From Micromonospora orduensis (lineage in GTDB: Bacteria > Actinomycetota > Actinomycetes > Mycobacteriales > Micromonosporaceae), in the NCBI RefSeq assembly GCF_006228125.1, contig NZ_VDFY01000119.1, forward strand, positions 1 through 37,814: a stretch of DNA of 37,814 bases, in the 5' to 3' direction. Below the pieces are notes generated by a model. It ran no database searches, was not told the origin of the DNA, and saw nothing but the letters and a program-made list of their open reading frames with translations. Both the position numbers and the translations under genes were made by a program. Of this stretch, positions 7,553 through 15,458 are shown one piece after another. Numbering within the stretch: position 1 is the stretch's first letter; the number at the start of each line of letters is the position of its first letter.

Positions 7553-8200
7553 TCAGGACGCCAGCGGCTCGGAGAGGCGGAGCAGCAGGTCGGCCCGGTC
7601 GGCGGTGGGGGTGATCAGGGCGGCGTTCGACTCGTCGCTGCCCAACGCCCAGGCCCGCGCCTGCTCCGGTGACCGCCCGAACGCCTCGTGCCGGGCCGTC
7701 AGCCGCCGCTGACGCACCTCGGCGTCCAGGTCGAGGAACCACGCCTCGTGCAACAGCGGCCGGATCTCCTGCCAGGGGAAGTCCGGCAGCAGCAGGTAGT
7801 TGCCCTCGGTCACCACCAGCCGGACCGACGGCGGCACCTCGATCGCCCCGGCCACCGGATCCTCCAGCTCCCGCCGGAACTCCGGCGCGTACACCGAGGT
7901 CGGCTCCAGGCGGCGCAGCCGGCGCAGCAGCGACACGTACCCGTTGGCGTCGAAGGTGTCCACAGCGCCCTTGCGGTCCGCGCGGCCCAGCCGGACCAGC
8001 TGCGACTGTGCCAGGTGGAAGCCGTCCATCGGCACCAGCCGGGCGGCCGGCCCCACCTCGGCCACGATCAGCTCGGCGAGGGTGGACTTCCCGGCACCCG
8101 GCGCGCCGGCGATGCCGAGCAGTTGTCGCGGACCGGCCTCGGCCAGCGCCAACGCCCGCGCCACCACCTCGTCGACGGACAGCACCTGGGCCGGCGGCAT
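7553..8200 (-). CDS. P-loop nucleoside/nucleotide kinase-family protein
   Basis: This 215-residue protein has a Walker A motif GAPGAGKST (residues 32-40, K38), a LVPMDGFHLAQ segment with the DGFH acceptor-site motif of the uridine/pantothenate kinase-like superfamily, and RLVVTEGNYLLL as the Walker B-like strand. An Arg-rich lid (VRQRRLTARHEAFGRSPEQAR) follows. Bacterial relatives include YggC and fructose-transport kinase-like proteins, and the phosphate acceptor cannot be assigned. Its ATG (8200-8198) shares one base with the stop of the SIMPL-domain gene (TGATG), so translation is probably coupled. Confidence 0.85.
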   Translation of the reverse strand: MPPAQVLSVDEVVARALALAEAGPRQLLGIAGAPGAGKSTLAELIVAEVGPAARLVPMDGFHLAQSQLVRLGRADRKGAVDTFDANGYVSLLRRLRRLEPTSVYAPEFRRELEDPVAGAIEVPPSVRLVVTEGNYLLLPDFPWQEIRPLLHEAWFLDLDAEVRQRRLTARHEAFGRSPEQARAWALGSDESNAALITPTADRADLLLRLSEPLAS

Positions 8201-8838
8201 CAGCCCAGGACCGGGGTGCTGATGGTGAAGCGCGCCTGCACCGCCGCCTGCACGGTCTGCGGCTGCGGGTCCAACTCCAGCTCCGGTGGCGCGTCACCCC
8301 CGGCGAACGCCGCGCGGGCGAACATCGGCCGATCGGCCGGGCCGGCGTCGGCCAGCTCGATCAGCGCGGTGACCTCGGCGCCGAGCGCCTCGGCGTACTC
8401 CCGGGCGCGCAGCAGGGCGTCGCCGATCGCGGCGTGCCGTGCCTCGCGGTGCGCGGGGCTGTCCGGACGCAGCTCCCACCACGGACCGGCCACCTCGACC
8501 TGATCCTGGTCGGCCAGCCGGAGCATCAGCTCGCCGAGCGCGGTGAAGTCGGTGACGGTGACGGTGGTGGTGACGCTGCCGTGCCAGGCGACCACCCGCT
8601 CCCCCGAGCGCCGGGTCTCCGGGCGCACCCGCAGGTCGCCGGTCTCCCGCCGAACCACCACCGGCCCGGCGCCCTCCAGCAGCACCCGCACGGCGGCGGC
8701 CCGCTCGGCCAGTCGGGTCAAGGTGACCTCCCGGTCCCGATCCCGAGCCGTCGCGGTGACCGCGAAGCGCGCCAGCTCGGGCGGCACCTCCCGGTACGCC
8801 TCGCCGCGCACCTGTACCACCGGGCCGTCCACTGCCAT
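8200..8838 (-). CDS. SIMPL (DUF541) domain protein
   Basis: This 212-residue protein opens with VVQVRGEAYREVPPELARFAV, the conserved beginning of the SIMPL/DUF541 family. It has the alternating segments REVTLTRLAERAAAVRVLLE, VVAWHGSVTTTVTVTDF and AREYAEALGAEV. The family is widespread; some members are periplasmic or outer-membrane oligomers, and the biochemical role is poorly defined. No signal peptide is visible here, so a cytoplasmic location is likely. The gene starts 9 nt after the tyrA stop and overlaps the kinase gene at its end. A TAGGCT box 6 nt before the ATG suggests an additional leaderless transcript. Confidence 0.85.
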   Translation of the reverse strand: MAVDGPVVQVRGEAYREVPPELARFAVTATARDRDREVTLTRLAERAAAVRVLLEGAGPVVVRRETGDLRVRPETRRSGERVVAWHGSVTTTVTVTDFTALGELMLRLADQDQVEVAGPWWELRPDSPAHREARHAAIGDALLRAREYAEALGAEVTALIELADAGPADRPMFARAAFAGGDAPPELELDPQPQTVQAAVQARFTISTPVLG

Positions 8839-8844
8839 GCCCTC

Positions 8845-8850
8845 AGCCTA
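8845..8850 (-). promoter_or_regulatory. Candidate -10 box for a leaderless SIMPL transcript
   Basis: TAGGCT on the minus strand lies 6 nt before ATG 8838, the distance expected if transcription starts at the A of the start codon. Its first three bases are the TAG stop of tyrA, so this promoter would be internal to the operon. No good -35 element is seen. GAGGG one nt before the ATG is too close for a normal RBS. Confidence 0.4.
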
Positions 8851-9867
8851 GTCAGCCGCCGGGCGTCGCGCCGTGTAGGAGACGGTGTCGGCACCGACGC
8901 GCAAGCCGGTCAGGTGACCGCCGGCCACCCCCAACTCGTACAGCCAGGACACCTCTGCGACGTGGTCACCGTCGAGGGGGAACCGCCGATCGTACGCGTC
9001 GAACCGGCGGTCGCGCAGCGCCAGGCGGGAGGCCCGCGCCTCGTCGTACCGCGCCGTGAGCGCCGGCGCGTCACCGGCGTGCAGCGCGACGGCCAGGTCG
9101 TCCAGGAACGAGGTGACCTCGGCCAGCTCCCGCAACACCCGCTGCCGGTTGCCGAGCAGCATGTTGGCGGTCCGTTCGGCCGGAGTCCCGGCGACCCGGG
9201 TGCCGTCGGAGAAGCTGCCCGCGGCGAGCGCGAGTATCGCGTCGCGCAGCGGTGCGCGCTGCACGGCGCCGGCCAGCGCGCCGGCGAGCAGGTGCGGCAC
9301 GTGTGAGGCGAGCGCGGCGGCCGAGTCGTGCTCTGCCGGGGACATCGGCACCACCCGGGCCTCGAAGAGGTCCACCAGCAGCCCGGCCAGCCAGCGGAAC
9401 GCGGCAGTGGCCGGGCCGGGCGCGGGACAGAGCACCCAGGCGGCGCCGGTCAGCAGATCCGGCCCCGCGGCCGTCAGGCCCGCCCGGTCGGTGCCTGCCA
9501 TCGGGTGCCCGGGCACGAACCGGTCCGTCAGGCCGCGCGTGGCGGCGAACGCCGCCACCTCCTCCTTGGTGCTGCCGACGTCGGTCAGCACGCAACGATC
9601 GCCGGTCATCGCCGCCACCTCGACAAGCGTCGCCGGCAGGGTGGGCAACGGCCCGCACAGGAACACCACGTCCCGGTCGGCCACCGCCTCGACCAGCAGA
9701 TCCGGAACGGGTACGCCCATCCGGCGGGCCCGTCGCCGGGTGTCCTCGTCCGGATCCCACCCGGTCACGTCGACGCCCGCGGCGTGCATCCGGAGCAGCA
9801 CCGAGCCACCGATCAGGCCGGTGCCGACCACCGCCGCCCGTACCCGCGCACCGGGCCCGTCCACCAT
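8848..9867 (-). CDS. tyrA: Prephenate dehydrogenase
   Basis: TyrA oxidatively decarboxylates prephenate to 4-hydroxyphenylpyruvate with NAD(P)+, the committed step to tyrosine. The Rossmann motif VVGTGLIGGSV lies at residues 13-23, followed by VTGWDPDED. The active-site region FVPGHPMAGTDRAG carries the conserved GHPMAG. A helical dimerisation region follows, with PEHDSAAALASHVPHLLA and its substrate-binding His. No ACT domain is present at the C-terminus. Length is 339 aa with ATG 9867, which has GAGG 7 nt upstream; GTG 9873 is also in frame but too close to that site. The SIMPL protein and kinase genes follow immediately, so tyrA leads a three-gene unit. Confidence 0.9.
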   Translation of the reverse strand: MVDGPGARVRAAVVGTGLIGGSVLLRMHAAGVDVTGWDPDEDTRRRARRMGVPVPDLLVEAVADRDVVFLCGPLPTLPATLVEVAAMTGDRCVLTDVGSTKEEVAAFAATRGLTDRFVPGHPMAGTDRAGLTAAGPDLLTGAAWVLCPAPGPATAAFRWLAGLLVDLFEARVVPMSPAEHDSAAALASHVPHLLAGALAGAVQRAPLRDAILALAAGSFSDGTRVAGTPAERTANMLLGNRQRVLRELAEVTSFLDDLAVALHAGDAPALTARYDEARASRLALRDRRFDAYDRRFPLDGDHVAEVSWLYELGVAGGHLTGLRVGADTVSYTARRPAAD

Positions 9868-9920
9868 CCGCACACCTCGACGTTCCTGCTGGGGTGCGGG
9901 GCCGACACGGCCCCGACCAG

Positions 9921-9958
9921 GTCCGGCGCCGAGGATATCCCTCGGGGCAGGCCCGGAC
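9921..9958 (-). terminator. Hairpin after the unknown helical-protein gene
   Basis: GTCCGG (9921-9926) pairs with CCGGAC (9953-9958), and inside it CCGAGG (9929-9934) pairs with CCTCGG (9940-9945). This composite stem lies 6 nt past the stop of the minus-strand gene at 9964. A second small stem (GGGGCCG/CGGCCCC, 9898-9914) lies just downstream. The positions fit termination before tyrA. Confidence 0.55.
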
Positions 9959-9963
9959 GCCGG

Positions 9964-10935
9964 TCAGTCCTCGGCGGCCATCGCGTCGTCGCGCCACGCG
10001 ACGAACGGGATCACCGGGTTGCTGTTGATGTACTGCCAGGGCCAACTGGTCACCTGGTCGCCGATCACCTCGAACTGGCCGGCGGCGGAGCGCAGGTCCC
10101 CCACCTTGGAAAAGCCCATGGCAAAGGTGTTGTGCACGCTCGCCCAGCCCGGCCGGCGCCGGTAGTCGGCATGGCGTACCGAGTGGTCGGCCGCGGCGTT
10201 GATCTCCGCCCGCAGCGCGTCGTCGTCCAGGTACTCCTCGTCCTCGCCGACGGGCAGGTCCAGCCACTTCTCCAGGTGGGCGACGACGACCAGGTGCCCC
10301 AGTGGCGAGCCGGCCGGCGACTTCGCCACCGCCTCCCGGGCGAAGTCGAACATCTCCTCGTGGCTGCCGAACCACTTGTGGCAGCGGTACTGGAGCATCT
10401 GCTCGTGCGCGATCCGGTGCCACGGGTGCCGGACGACGACCTCGTCGAAGCGTCGGTTCGCCTCCTCCCGGTCCACCTGCCGCCCACGCGCCGAGGTGAC
10501 GAGGAACGTGCGCGCGGTGGTGTCGCCCGGGTCGCGGTCAGCCACCTCGTCCAGGGAGTTCTCGGCCAACCGCAGCCGTCGCCAGAACTCCTTGAACTGA
10601 TCCTGGCTCACCTGCGACGCCCGGGCGCTGCTGCGGGCCTCCCAGGCCCAGTAGACCGCGTGCGCCCCACGCACCAGCACCGGCAGCGTCGACCGGGGTT
10701 CCGCCTCGACCCACTCGCCGATCCAGTCCTGCAGGCCGTCGGTGTTGGCGAGCACCGAGACATAGAAGGCGTGGTCGTCCGGGTCGGTCACCGGGGTGAG
10801 GAGATCACGGATGGCGCCCCAGTCCCGCCGCTCGCTCGCCTCGCGCAACGCCCGCGCGGTCGGGTCACCCTCCGCCGGGTCCACGATCAACGTGGGAACG
10901 GCCACCTGCTTGCTGCCACGCCGGAACGGCCACAT
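9964..10935 (-). CDS. Hypothetical helical (TPR-like) protein, 323 aa
   Basis: I do not recognise a named family. The start is ATG 10935 (MWPFRRGSKQV), 9 nt after GAGAGG. The protein is almost entirely helical with repeated Ala/Leu/Trp-containing segments, for example WGAIRDLLTPVTDPDDHAF, AENSLDEVADRDPGDTTARTFL, RRFDEVVVRHPWHRIAHEQML and WFGSHEEMFDFAREAVAKSP. The pattern resembles tetratricopeptide-type scaffolds that score each step of a chain. No signal peptide or membrane segment is present. It is divergently arranged with the M48 peptidase gene across 151 bp, which may mean shared regulation. Function is unknown. Confidence 0.75.
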   Translation of the reverse strand: MWPFRRGSKQVAVPTLIVDPAEGDPTARALREASERRDWGAIRDLLTPVTDPDDHAFYVSVLANTDGLQDWIGEWVEAEPRSTLPVLVRGAHAVYWAWEARSSARASQVSQDQFKEFWRRLRLAENSLDEVADRDPGDTTARTFLVTSARGRQVDREEANRRFDEVVVRHPWHRIAHEQMLQYRCHKWFGSHEEMFDFAREAVAKSPAGSPLGHLVVVAHLEKWLDLPVGEDEEYLDDDALRAEINAAADHSVRHADYRRRPGWASVHNTFAMGFSKVGDLRSAAGQFEVIGDQVTSWPWQYINSNPVIPFVAWRDDAMAAED

Positions 10936-11086
10936 GCCGCGTTTCCTCTCACCCCGTTGAAGACCGGCAGATCGTAGATCTTGACAAGGCCGGTCCGGAA
11001 GGGGGTTGTCCACTTCTTGATCATCGTCGTACGGTCCGCTCCGCTGCCCGCCGTCTGGATGCGGGCTAACAGCGGGAGGAAATGAA

Positions 11087-12928
11087 ATGTCCGCGACATA
11101 CCGGGCCCTCGCCTCGGTGGTCATGTTGATCGGCTTCTACGTCGTCGCGCTCCTACAGCTCGCCGCCGTCGTCGCGCTCGGAGTCTGGCTGTACGGCCAC
11201 ACGAACGGGCTCGTCACCGGGAAGCTGCTGCTGCCCCTTGTCGTCGCGCTGGGCGCGGTCGCCGCCGGGCTGTGGCGCGCGATCCGTACGAAGAACGAGC
11301 CGGCGCCCGGCCTGGTCCTCACCGAGCGCGAGGCGCCGGCCCTGTGGGCAACCGTGCGGGAGCTGGCCACCGCGGTCGGCACCCGCGCCCCGGACGAGAT
11401 CCGGCTGGTGCCCGAGGTGAACGCCGCAGTCGCCGAGCAGAGTCGGCTGCTCGGCCTGATCGGCGGGCGGCGCACCCTGTATGTCGGACTGCCGTTGCTC
11501 CAGGCGATGCGGATGGACCAGCTGCGTTCGGTGCTCGCCCACGAGCTGGGCCACTACTCCGGCAAGCACACCCGCCTCGGCGGCGTGGCGTACCGGGGTC
11601 GGCTGGCCATCGCGGAGACGCTGGACCGGATCAGCCCGCGCAACCCGATCGGCTGGGTCTTCAAGGGCTACTCGAAGCTCTACCTGATGGTGGACAACGC
11701 CGCGTCGCGGCGGCAGGAGTTGGAGGCCGACCGCTCCTCCGTGCTGCTGGCCGGGCACGACGCCGCAGCCTCCGCGCTGCGGACGCTGCCGGCGCTCGGC
11801 GCCGCCTGGGGCTTCTACATGCGCCGGTACGTCGAGCCGGGCTGGTCCGCCGGGCTGGCGCCCGACGACCTCTTCGGTGGCTTCGGCCAGCTGCTGCGGG
11901 CCCGCCGCGACGAGATGGCCGAGCTGCGGGAGAACGCCCCCGACCGGGAGCCGTCGCCGTGGGACACCCACCCACCGATCGGCGTCCGGGTCGCCGCGAT
12001 GGCGGACCTGCCGGCGGGGACGGTCGCGTCGGACGAACGCCCGGCCGCGCTGCTGCTCGCCGACATCGACAGCGCCGGCAGGCAGTTGCAGGGCGTCGTG
12101 GTCGAGCACGGCAGCCGCCAGGTGCTGCCCTGGCCACAGTTCACCGCCTCGTCGGTGGCGGCCATGGTGCAGCAGCAGGCGGACGGCATCTACCGGGCCG
12201 CGGGGCGGTTCACCGGCGTCACCGGACCGGGCCTCACGACCGTGCTGGAGCTGGTCAGCTCCGGCCGGCTGGGCGAGTTCGCCGAGCAGTTCTTCGGCGA
12301 CGCGACCCGCAAGGAGGCGGCTGCCCGGTTCGCCGGGCCGATGGAGACGCTGCTGGACAACGCGGCGGTCCGCTCCGGTCGGGCCCACTGGCAGCTCTCC
12401 TGGTCCGGCCCGGCCCGACTCGTCGGCCCGGACGGGCAACCGTGGGACCTCGCCGAGATCGCCAAGCTGGCCGTCGCGCCGCAGACCCTGGACGTGGCGC
12501 TGGCCCGCCTGGCCGAGCTGGGAGTCGATCCGTCCGGCGCGACGGTGGTGGAGGAGCGGGTCTCCGGGCGGGACGCCGACCTGATCGGGGCGCTGGCCAA
12601 CATCAAGGTCGACGGTAGGGAGCACGACGTGCTCATCCTCGACCGAGGGCTGGTCCTGATCGCCGACCCCGGCAAGGCCAGCCAGGGCGAGAAGCGGCTG
12701 CGGGGGCTCGTCGACTCGGTGCCGATCGCGGAGCTGGCGACCGCGCACACGTTCCTGCCGTACGAGGAGGTCGCCTCCGTGGACGTCAAGCGGGAGGTGC
12801 CGCTGAAGGCGGAACTGACCCTGCACGACGGCCGGGTGGTCGCCATGCAGGAGCTGATGGCCAGCGAACTGCTGGAGAAGCAGAGCCGGAACACCCTGCT
12901 GCGGGTCTTCGCCCGGATCAGCGACTGA
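11087..12928 (+). CDS. M48-family zinc metalloprotease with long C-terminal tail
   Basis: Two N-terminal membrane segments (about residues 9-37 and 47-65) precede the peptidase domain. The zinc site is HELGH (H152, E153, H156), with third ligand E211 in QELEAD, as in HtpX/Ste24-like M48 enzymes. The peptidase part ends near residue 310, after the conserved DTHPPIGVRVAAM. About 300 further residues of no assigned family follow. The final 90 residues alternate strands (HDVLILDRGLVLIADP, EVASVDVKREVPLKAELTLHDGRVV) in a way that resembles a PH-like barrel; this is inference. The start ATG 11087 follows GGGAGGAAATGAA. The gene probably works in membrane-protein quality control, and its substrates are unknown. 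Confidence 0.88.
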   Translation: MSATYRALASVVMLIGFYVVALLQLAAVVALGVWLYGHTNGLVTGKLLLPLVVALGAVAAGLWRAIRTKNEPAPGLVLTEREAPALWATVRELATAVGTRAPDEIRLVPEVNAAVAEQSRLLGLIGGRRTLYVGLPLLQAMRMDQLRSVLAHELGHYSGKHTRLGGVAYRGRLAIAETLDRISPRNPIGWVFKGYSKLYLMVDNAASRRQELEADRSSVLLAGHDAAASALRTLPALGAAWGFYMRRYVEPGWSAGLAPDDLFGGFGQLLRARRDEMAELRENAPDREPSPWDTHPPIGVRVAAMADLPAGTVASDERPAALLLADIDSAGRQLQGVVVEHGSRQVLPWPQFTASSVAAMVQQQADGIYRAAGRFTGVTGPGLTTVLELVSSGRLGEFAEQFFGDATRKEAAARFAGPMETLLDNAAVRSGRAHWQLSWSGPARLVGPDGQPWDLAEIAKLAVAPQTLDVALARLAELGVDPSGATVVEERVSGRDADLIGALANIKVDGREHDVLILDRGLVLIADPGKASQGEKRLRGLVDSVPIAELATAHTFLPYEEVASVDVKREVPLKAELTLHDGRVVAMQELMASELLEKQSRNTLLRVFARISD

Positions 12929-12934
12929 CGCCGG

Positions 12935-12967
12935 CCGGGCGGTCGACCCCACGGGTCGGCCGCCCGG
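12935..12967. terminator. Hairpin between the M48 gene and dapC (convergent)
   Basis: CCGGGCGGTCGACCC (12935-12949) pairs with GGGTCGGCCGCCCGG (12953-12967) across a 3-nt loop; one position is a G-U wobble. It fills the 46-bp gap between the convergent stops at 12928 and 12975 and is placed to terminate both transcripts. Confidence 0.7.
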
Positions 12968-12974
12968 AGCGCGG

Positions 12975-14084
12975 TCAGACCTCGGCGAGGCGGGCCGCGA
13001 CGGCGGCGACGTGTTCGTCGGACTCGGTAAGCGCAACCCGGACGTGGCGGCCGGCGGTGGGGCCGTAGAAGACGCCCGCGGCGACCAGGATGCCCCGTCG
13101 GGCCAGCCAGTCGACCGTCTCCCAGCAGTCCTCGTCACGGGTGAGCCAGAGGTAGAGACCGGCCTCCGAGTGCTCGACCGTGAACCCGGCGCCGGTGAAC
13201 GCGGCCGTCAGCACCTCACGGCGGGCCCGGTAACGCTCCCGCTGCTCGTCGGCGTGTCGCTCGTCCCGCAGGGCGGCCACCATCGCCGCCTGCACCGGGG
13301 CGGGCACGATCATGCCGGCGTGCTTGCGGACCTTCAGCAGCTCGGCGACGAGCGCCGGGTCGCCGGCCACGAACCCGGCCCGGTAGCCGGCCAGGTTGGA
13401 CCGCTTCGACAGCGAGTGCACGGCGAGCACGCCGTCGTACGTGCCGCCGCAGACCTGCGGGGACAGCACCGACACCGGGTCGGCCGACCAGCCGAGCGGC
13501 AGGTAGCACTCGTCGCTGGCGACCACCGCGCCGCGTTCCCGGGCCCAGTCGACGACCTTGCGCAGGTGCGCCGCGGGCAGCACCCGACCTGTCGGGTTGC
13601 CCGGCGAGTTGACCCAGACCAGGCGTACCCGGGAGGTCGGCCCGACCGCGGTGAGCGAGTCGGCGCGGACCACTGTTGCGCCGGCCAGCAGTGCCCCGTC
13701 CTCATACGTGGGGTACGCGACCGACGGCACGACGACCACGTCGCCGGGGCCGATGCCGAGCAGCGTCGGCAGCCAGGCGACCAGCTCCTTCGAGCCGATG
13801 GTCGGCAGCACACCGAGACCGTCGACGCCGGCGCCACAGGCACGGGCGACCCAGGCGGCGATCGCGTCGCGCAGCACCGGAGTGCCGGCGGTCAGCGGAT
13901 AGCCGGGAGCGTCGGACGCGTCAGCCAGCGCCTGGCGGATCACCTCGGGCACCGGGTCGACAGGCGTACCCATGGAGAGGTTGATCAGGCCCTCCGGATG
14001 CGCCGCGGCCAGAGCGGCCGCGGCGTCCAGGGAGTCCCAGGTGAACTCGGGCAGCCGCGACGAGACCGGCGCGGACCGGGTCAG
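12975..14084 (-). CDS. dapC: Succinyldiaminopimelate transaminase
   Basis: This class I PLP aminotransferase makes N-succinyl-LL-diaminopimelate from the keto acid produced by DapD. The PLP lysine is in HSLSKRSNLAGYRAG (K227 in the long form), with the NSPGNPTG and SDECY motifs ahead of it. The first in-frame ATG (13973) would give 332 aa but would discard the conserved LPEFTWDSLDAA stretch encoded upstream. No ATG, GTG or TTG occurs in frame between there and fdxA. I therefore extend the gene to CTG 14084, which overlaps the fdxA stop as CTGA with GAGGG 3 nt upstream, giving 369 aa, a usual DapC length. The start is inferred; the gene is certain. Confidence 0.9.
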   Translation of the reverse strand: MTRSAPVSSRLPEFTWDSLDAAAALAAAHPEGLINLSMGTPVDPVPEVIRQALADASDAPGYPLTAGTPVLRDAIAAWVARACGAGVDGLGVLPTIGSKELVAWLPTLLGIGPGDVVVVPSVAYPTYEDGALLAGATVVRADSLTAVGPTSRVRLVWVNSPGNPTGRVLPAAHLRKVVDWARERGAVVASDECYLPLGWSADPVSVLSPQVCGGTYDGVLAVHSLSKRSNLAGYRAGFVAGDPALVAELLKVRKHAGMIVPAPVQAAMVAALRDERHADEQRERYRARREVLTAAFTGAGFTVEHSEAGLYLWLTRDEDCWETVDWLARRGILVAAGVFYGPTAGRHVRVALTESDEHVAAVAARLAEV

Positions 14085-14407
14085 TGGCCCTCGCCGCGCG
14101 GCGGCTGCGCGGCGACGAAGGTCGCGTCCTTCTCCACCTTGCCGATCTTCGAGGCGCCCCCGGGCGAGCCCAGGTCCTCGAAGAACTCATAGTTGGCGCC
14201 GGTGTAGTCCTTCCACTGCTCGGGGACGTCGTCCTCGTAGAAGATCGCCTCCACCGGGCAGACGGGCTCACAGGCACCACAGTCGACGCACTCGTCGGGG
14301 TGGATGTAGAGCATCCGGTTGCCCTCGTAAATGCAGTCGACCGGGCACTCCTCGATGCATGCCTTGTCGAGCACATCCACGCACGGCTCGGCGATGATGT
14401 AGGTCAC
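14081..14407 (-). CDS. fdxA: 7Fe/8Fe-type ferredoxin
   Basis: This 108-residue electron carrier has the Cys pattern of actinobacterial FdxA. C9 and C17 with C50 are suited to a [3Fe-4S] cluster, while C21, C40, C43 and C46 are suited to [4Fe-4S]; C25 is an extra cysteine also common in the family. It begins TYIIAEPCVDVLDKACIEEC. The start GTG 14407 lies behind CGGAGGAGAAGACC; an upstream in-frame TTG would include that RBS and is rejected. It precedes dapC with a 4-bp overlap, the same fdxA-dapC order found in mycobacteria and many actinobacteria. The reason for the pairing is unknown, since DapC needs no electrons. Confidence 0.95.
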   Translation of the reverse strand: MTYIIAEPCVDVLDKACIEECPVDCIYEGNRMLYIHPDECVDCGACEPVCPVEAIFYEDDVPEQWKDYTGANYEFFEDLGSPGGASKIGKVEKDATFVAAQPPRGEGH

Positions 14408-14486
14408 CGGTCTTCTCCTCCGCAAGACACGCCGCGATCACCCGCGACGGTAAGAGCCTAGTATCTCGCCGGGGAGGGGGTCGATC

Positions 14487-15437
14487 GTGCTCCGACAGCA
14501 GGATGTGGGACACCGAATCGTGGTCCGCCGGATTGTGGGGATTCGCGAAGGCCGCCCGCTGTTCTCCGACGCCCTCGGCGAGCTGGTGGAGCTGAGCGAG
14601 ACTCATCTCACGTTGGCCACCGCGCAGGGTCCGCTGCGGGTTCCGGTGGCGCAGGTGCACCGGGCCAAACGGGTGCCGCCGACCCGCCGGCCGACCGCCG
14701 CCGCCGTGGTGGCGCTGGAACGCGCCGCCGACGAGGCCTGGCCGGCGCCCACCCGTGACCGCCTCGGCGACTGGCTGCTGAGATCGGCCGAGGGTTGGAC
14801 CGGACGCGCCAACTCGGCGTTGCCGGTCGGCGATCCGGACCGCCCGCTGCCGGCCGCCGTGGACGCGGTCGAGCGCTGGTACGCCGAGCAGGGCCAGCCT
14901 GCGATGATCAACACACCGCTGCCACTCGCCGCGCCCGTCGGCGCCGAACTGGACGACCGGGGCTGGGGCAGCCGCCCGCCGACGCTGGTACAGACCGTGC
15001 CCCTGCCCCTGCCCGGGCCCACCGCCGCCAGCGTGGTCGTCGAACTGGCCACGGCGCCGAGCGAGGCGTGGCTGGCCGTCGCCGCCGGCCGCAAGGGTGG
15101 CCTCCCAGACGCCGCCCGGCACGTGCTCACCGCCGTGGAGCAGGTCCGCTTCGCCCACGTGTACGCCGACGGCACGCTCGTGGCGACCGGCCGTGGCACG
15201 GTGACCGGTGAGGGCCGCCGCTGGTTGGGCCTCAGCCTGATCGAGGTGGTGCCGGTAGCCCGCCGGCAGGGGCTGGCCCGACGGGTGATCCACGCGTTGG
15301 CCGACTGGGGCGTGTCCGCGGGCGCGACGCACGCCTTCCTTCAGGTGGAGCAGCGCAACACGGCTGCCGTCGCGCTCTACCGGGCGCTCGGCTTCACCAC
15401 CCACCACACCTACCTGACCCGGGTCGCCCCGCACTGA
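14487..15437 (+). CDS. GNAT N-acetyltransferase, possibly CG3035-type N-acetylglutamate synthase
   Basis: This 316-residue protein has three parts. Residues 1-65 look like a small beta-barrel (VGHRIVVRRIVGIREGRPLFSD, GELVELSETHLTLAT). A degenerate GNAT-like middle follows. The C-terminal catalytic GNAT domain has the acetyl-CoA loop in LSLIEVVPVARRQGLARRVI and the closing NTAAVALYRALGF. This architecture matches, from memory, the actinobacterial family named after Corynebacterium CG3035 and annotated as N-acetylglutamate synthase, the first step of arginine synthesis. That assignment is not proven here. The start GTG 14487 has GGGGAGGGGG upstream. It diverges from fdxA-dapC. Confidence 0.8.
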   Translation: MLRQQDVGHRIVVRRIVGIREGRPLFSDALGELVELSETHLTLATAQGPLRVPVAQVHRAKRVPPTRRPTAAAVVALERAADEAWPAPTRDRLGDWLLRSAEGWTGRANSALPVGDPDRPLPAAVDAVERWYAEQGQPAMINTPLPLAAPVGAELDDRGWGSRPPTLVQTVPLPLPGPTAASVVVELATAPSEAWLAVAAGRKGGLPDAARHVLTAVEQVRFAHVYADGTLVATGRGTVTGEGRRWLGLSLIEVVPVARRQGLARRVIHALADWGVSAGATHAFLQVEQRNTAAVALYRALGFTTHHTYLTRVAPH

Positions 15438-15458
15438 CCCGGCGCCACCGACGGCCGG

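Noticed and set aside
11094..11105. ACATACCGGGCCC at the start of the M48 gene as a third copy of the operator.
   Set aside because: Only the left half matches; the right half-site (GGTATG) is missing and the sequence lies in coding DNA.
11153..13138. A 661-codon minus-strand frame across the M48 gene and the end of dapC.
   Set aside because: It crosses two real genes and a terminator hairpin and shows shadow-type composition.
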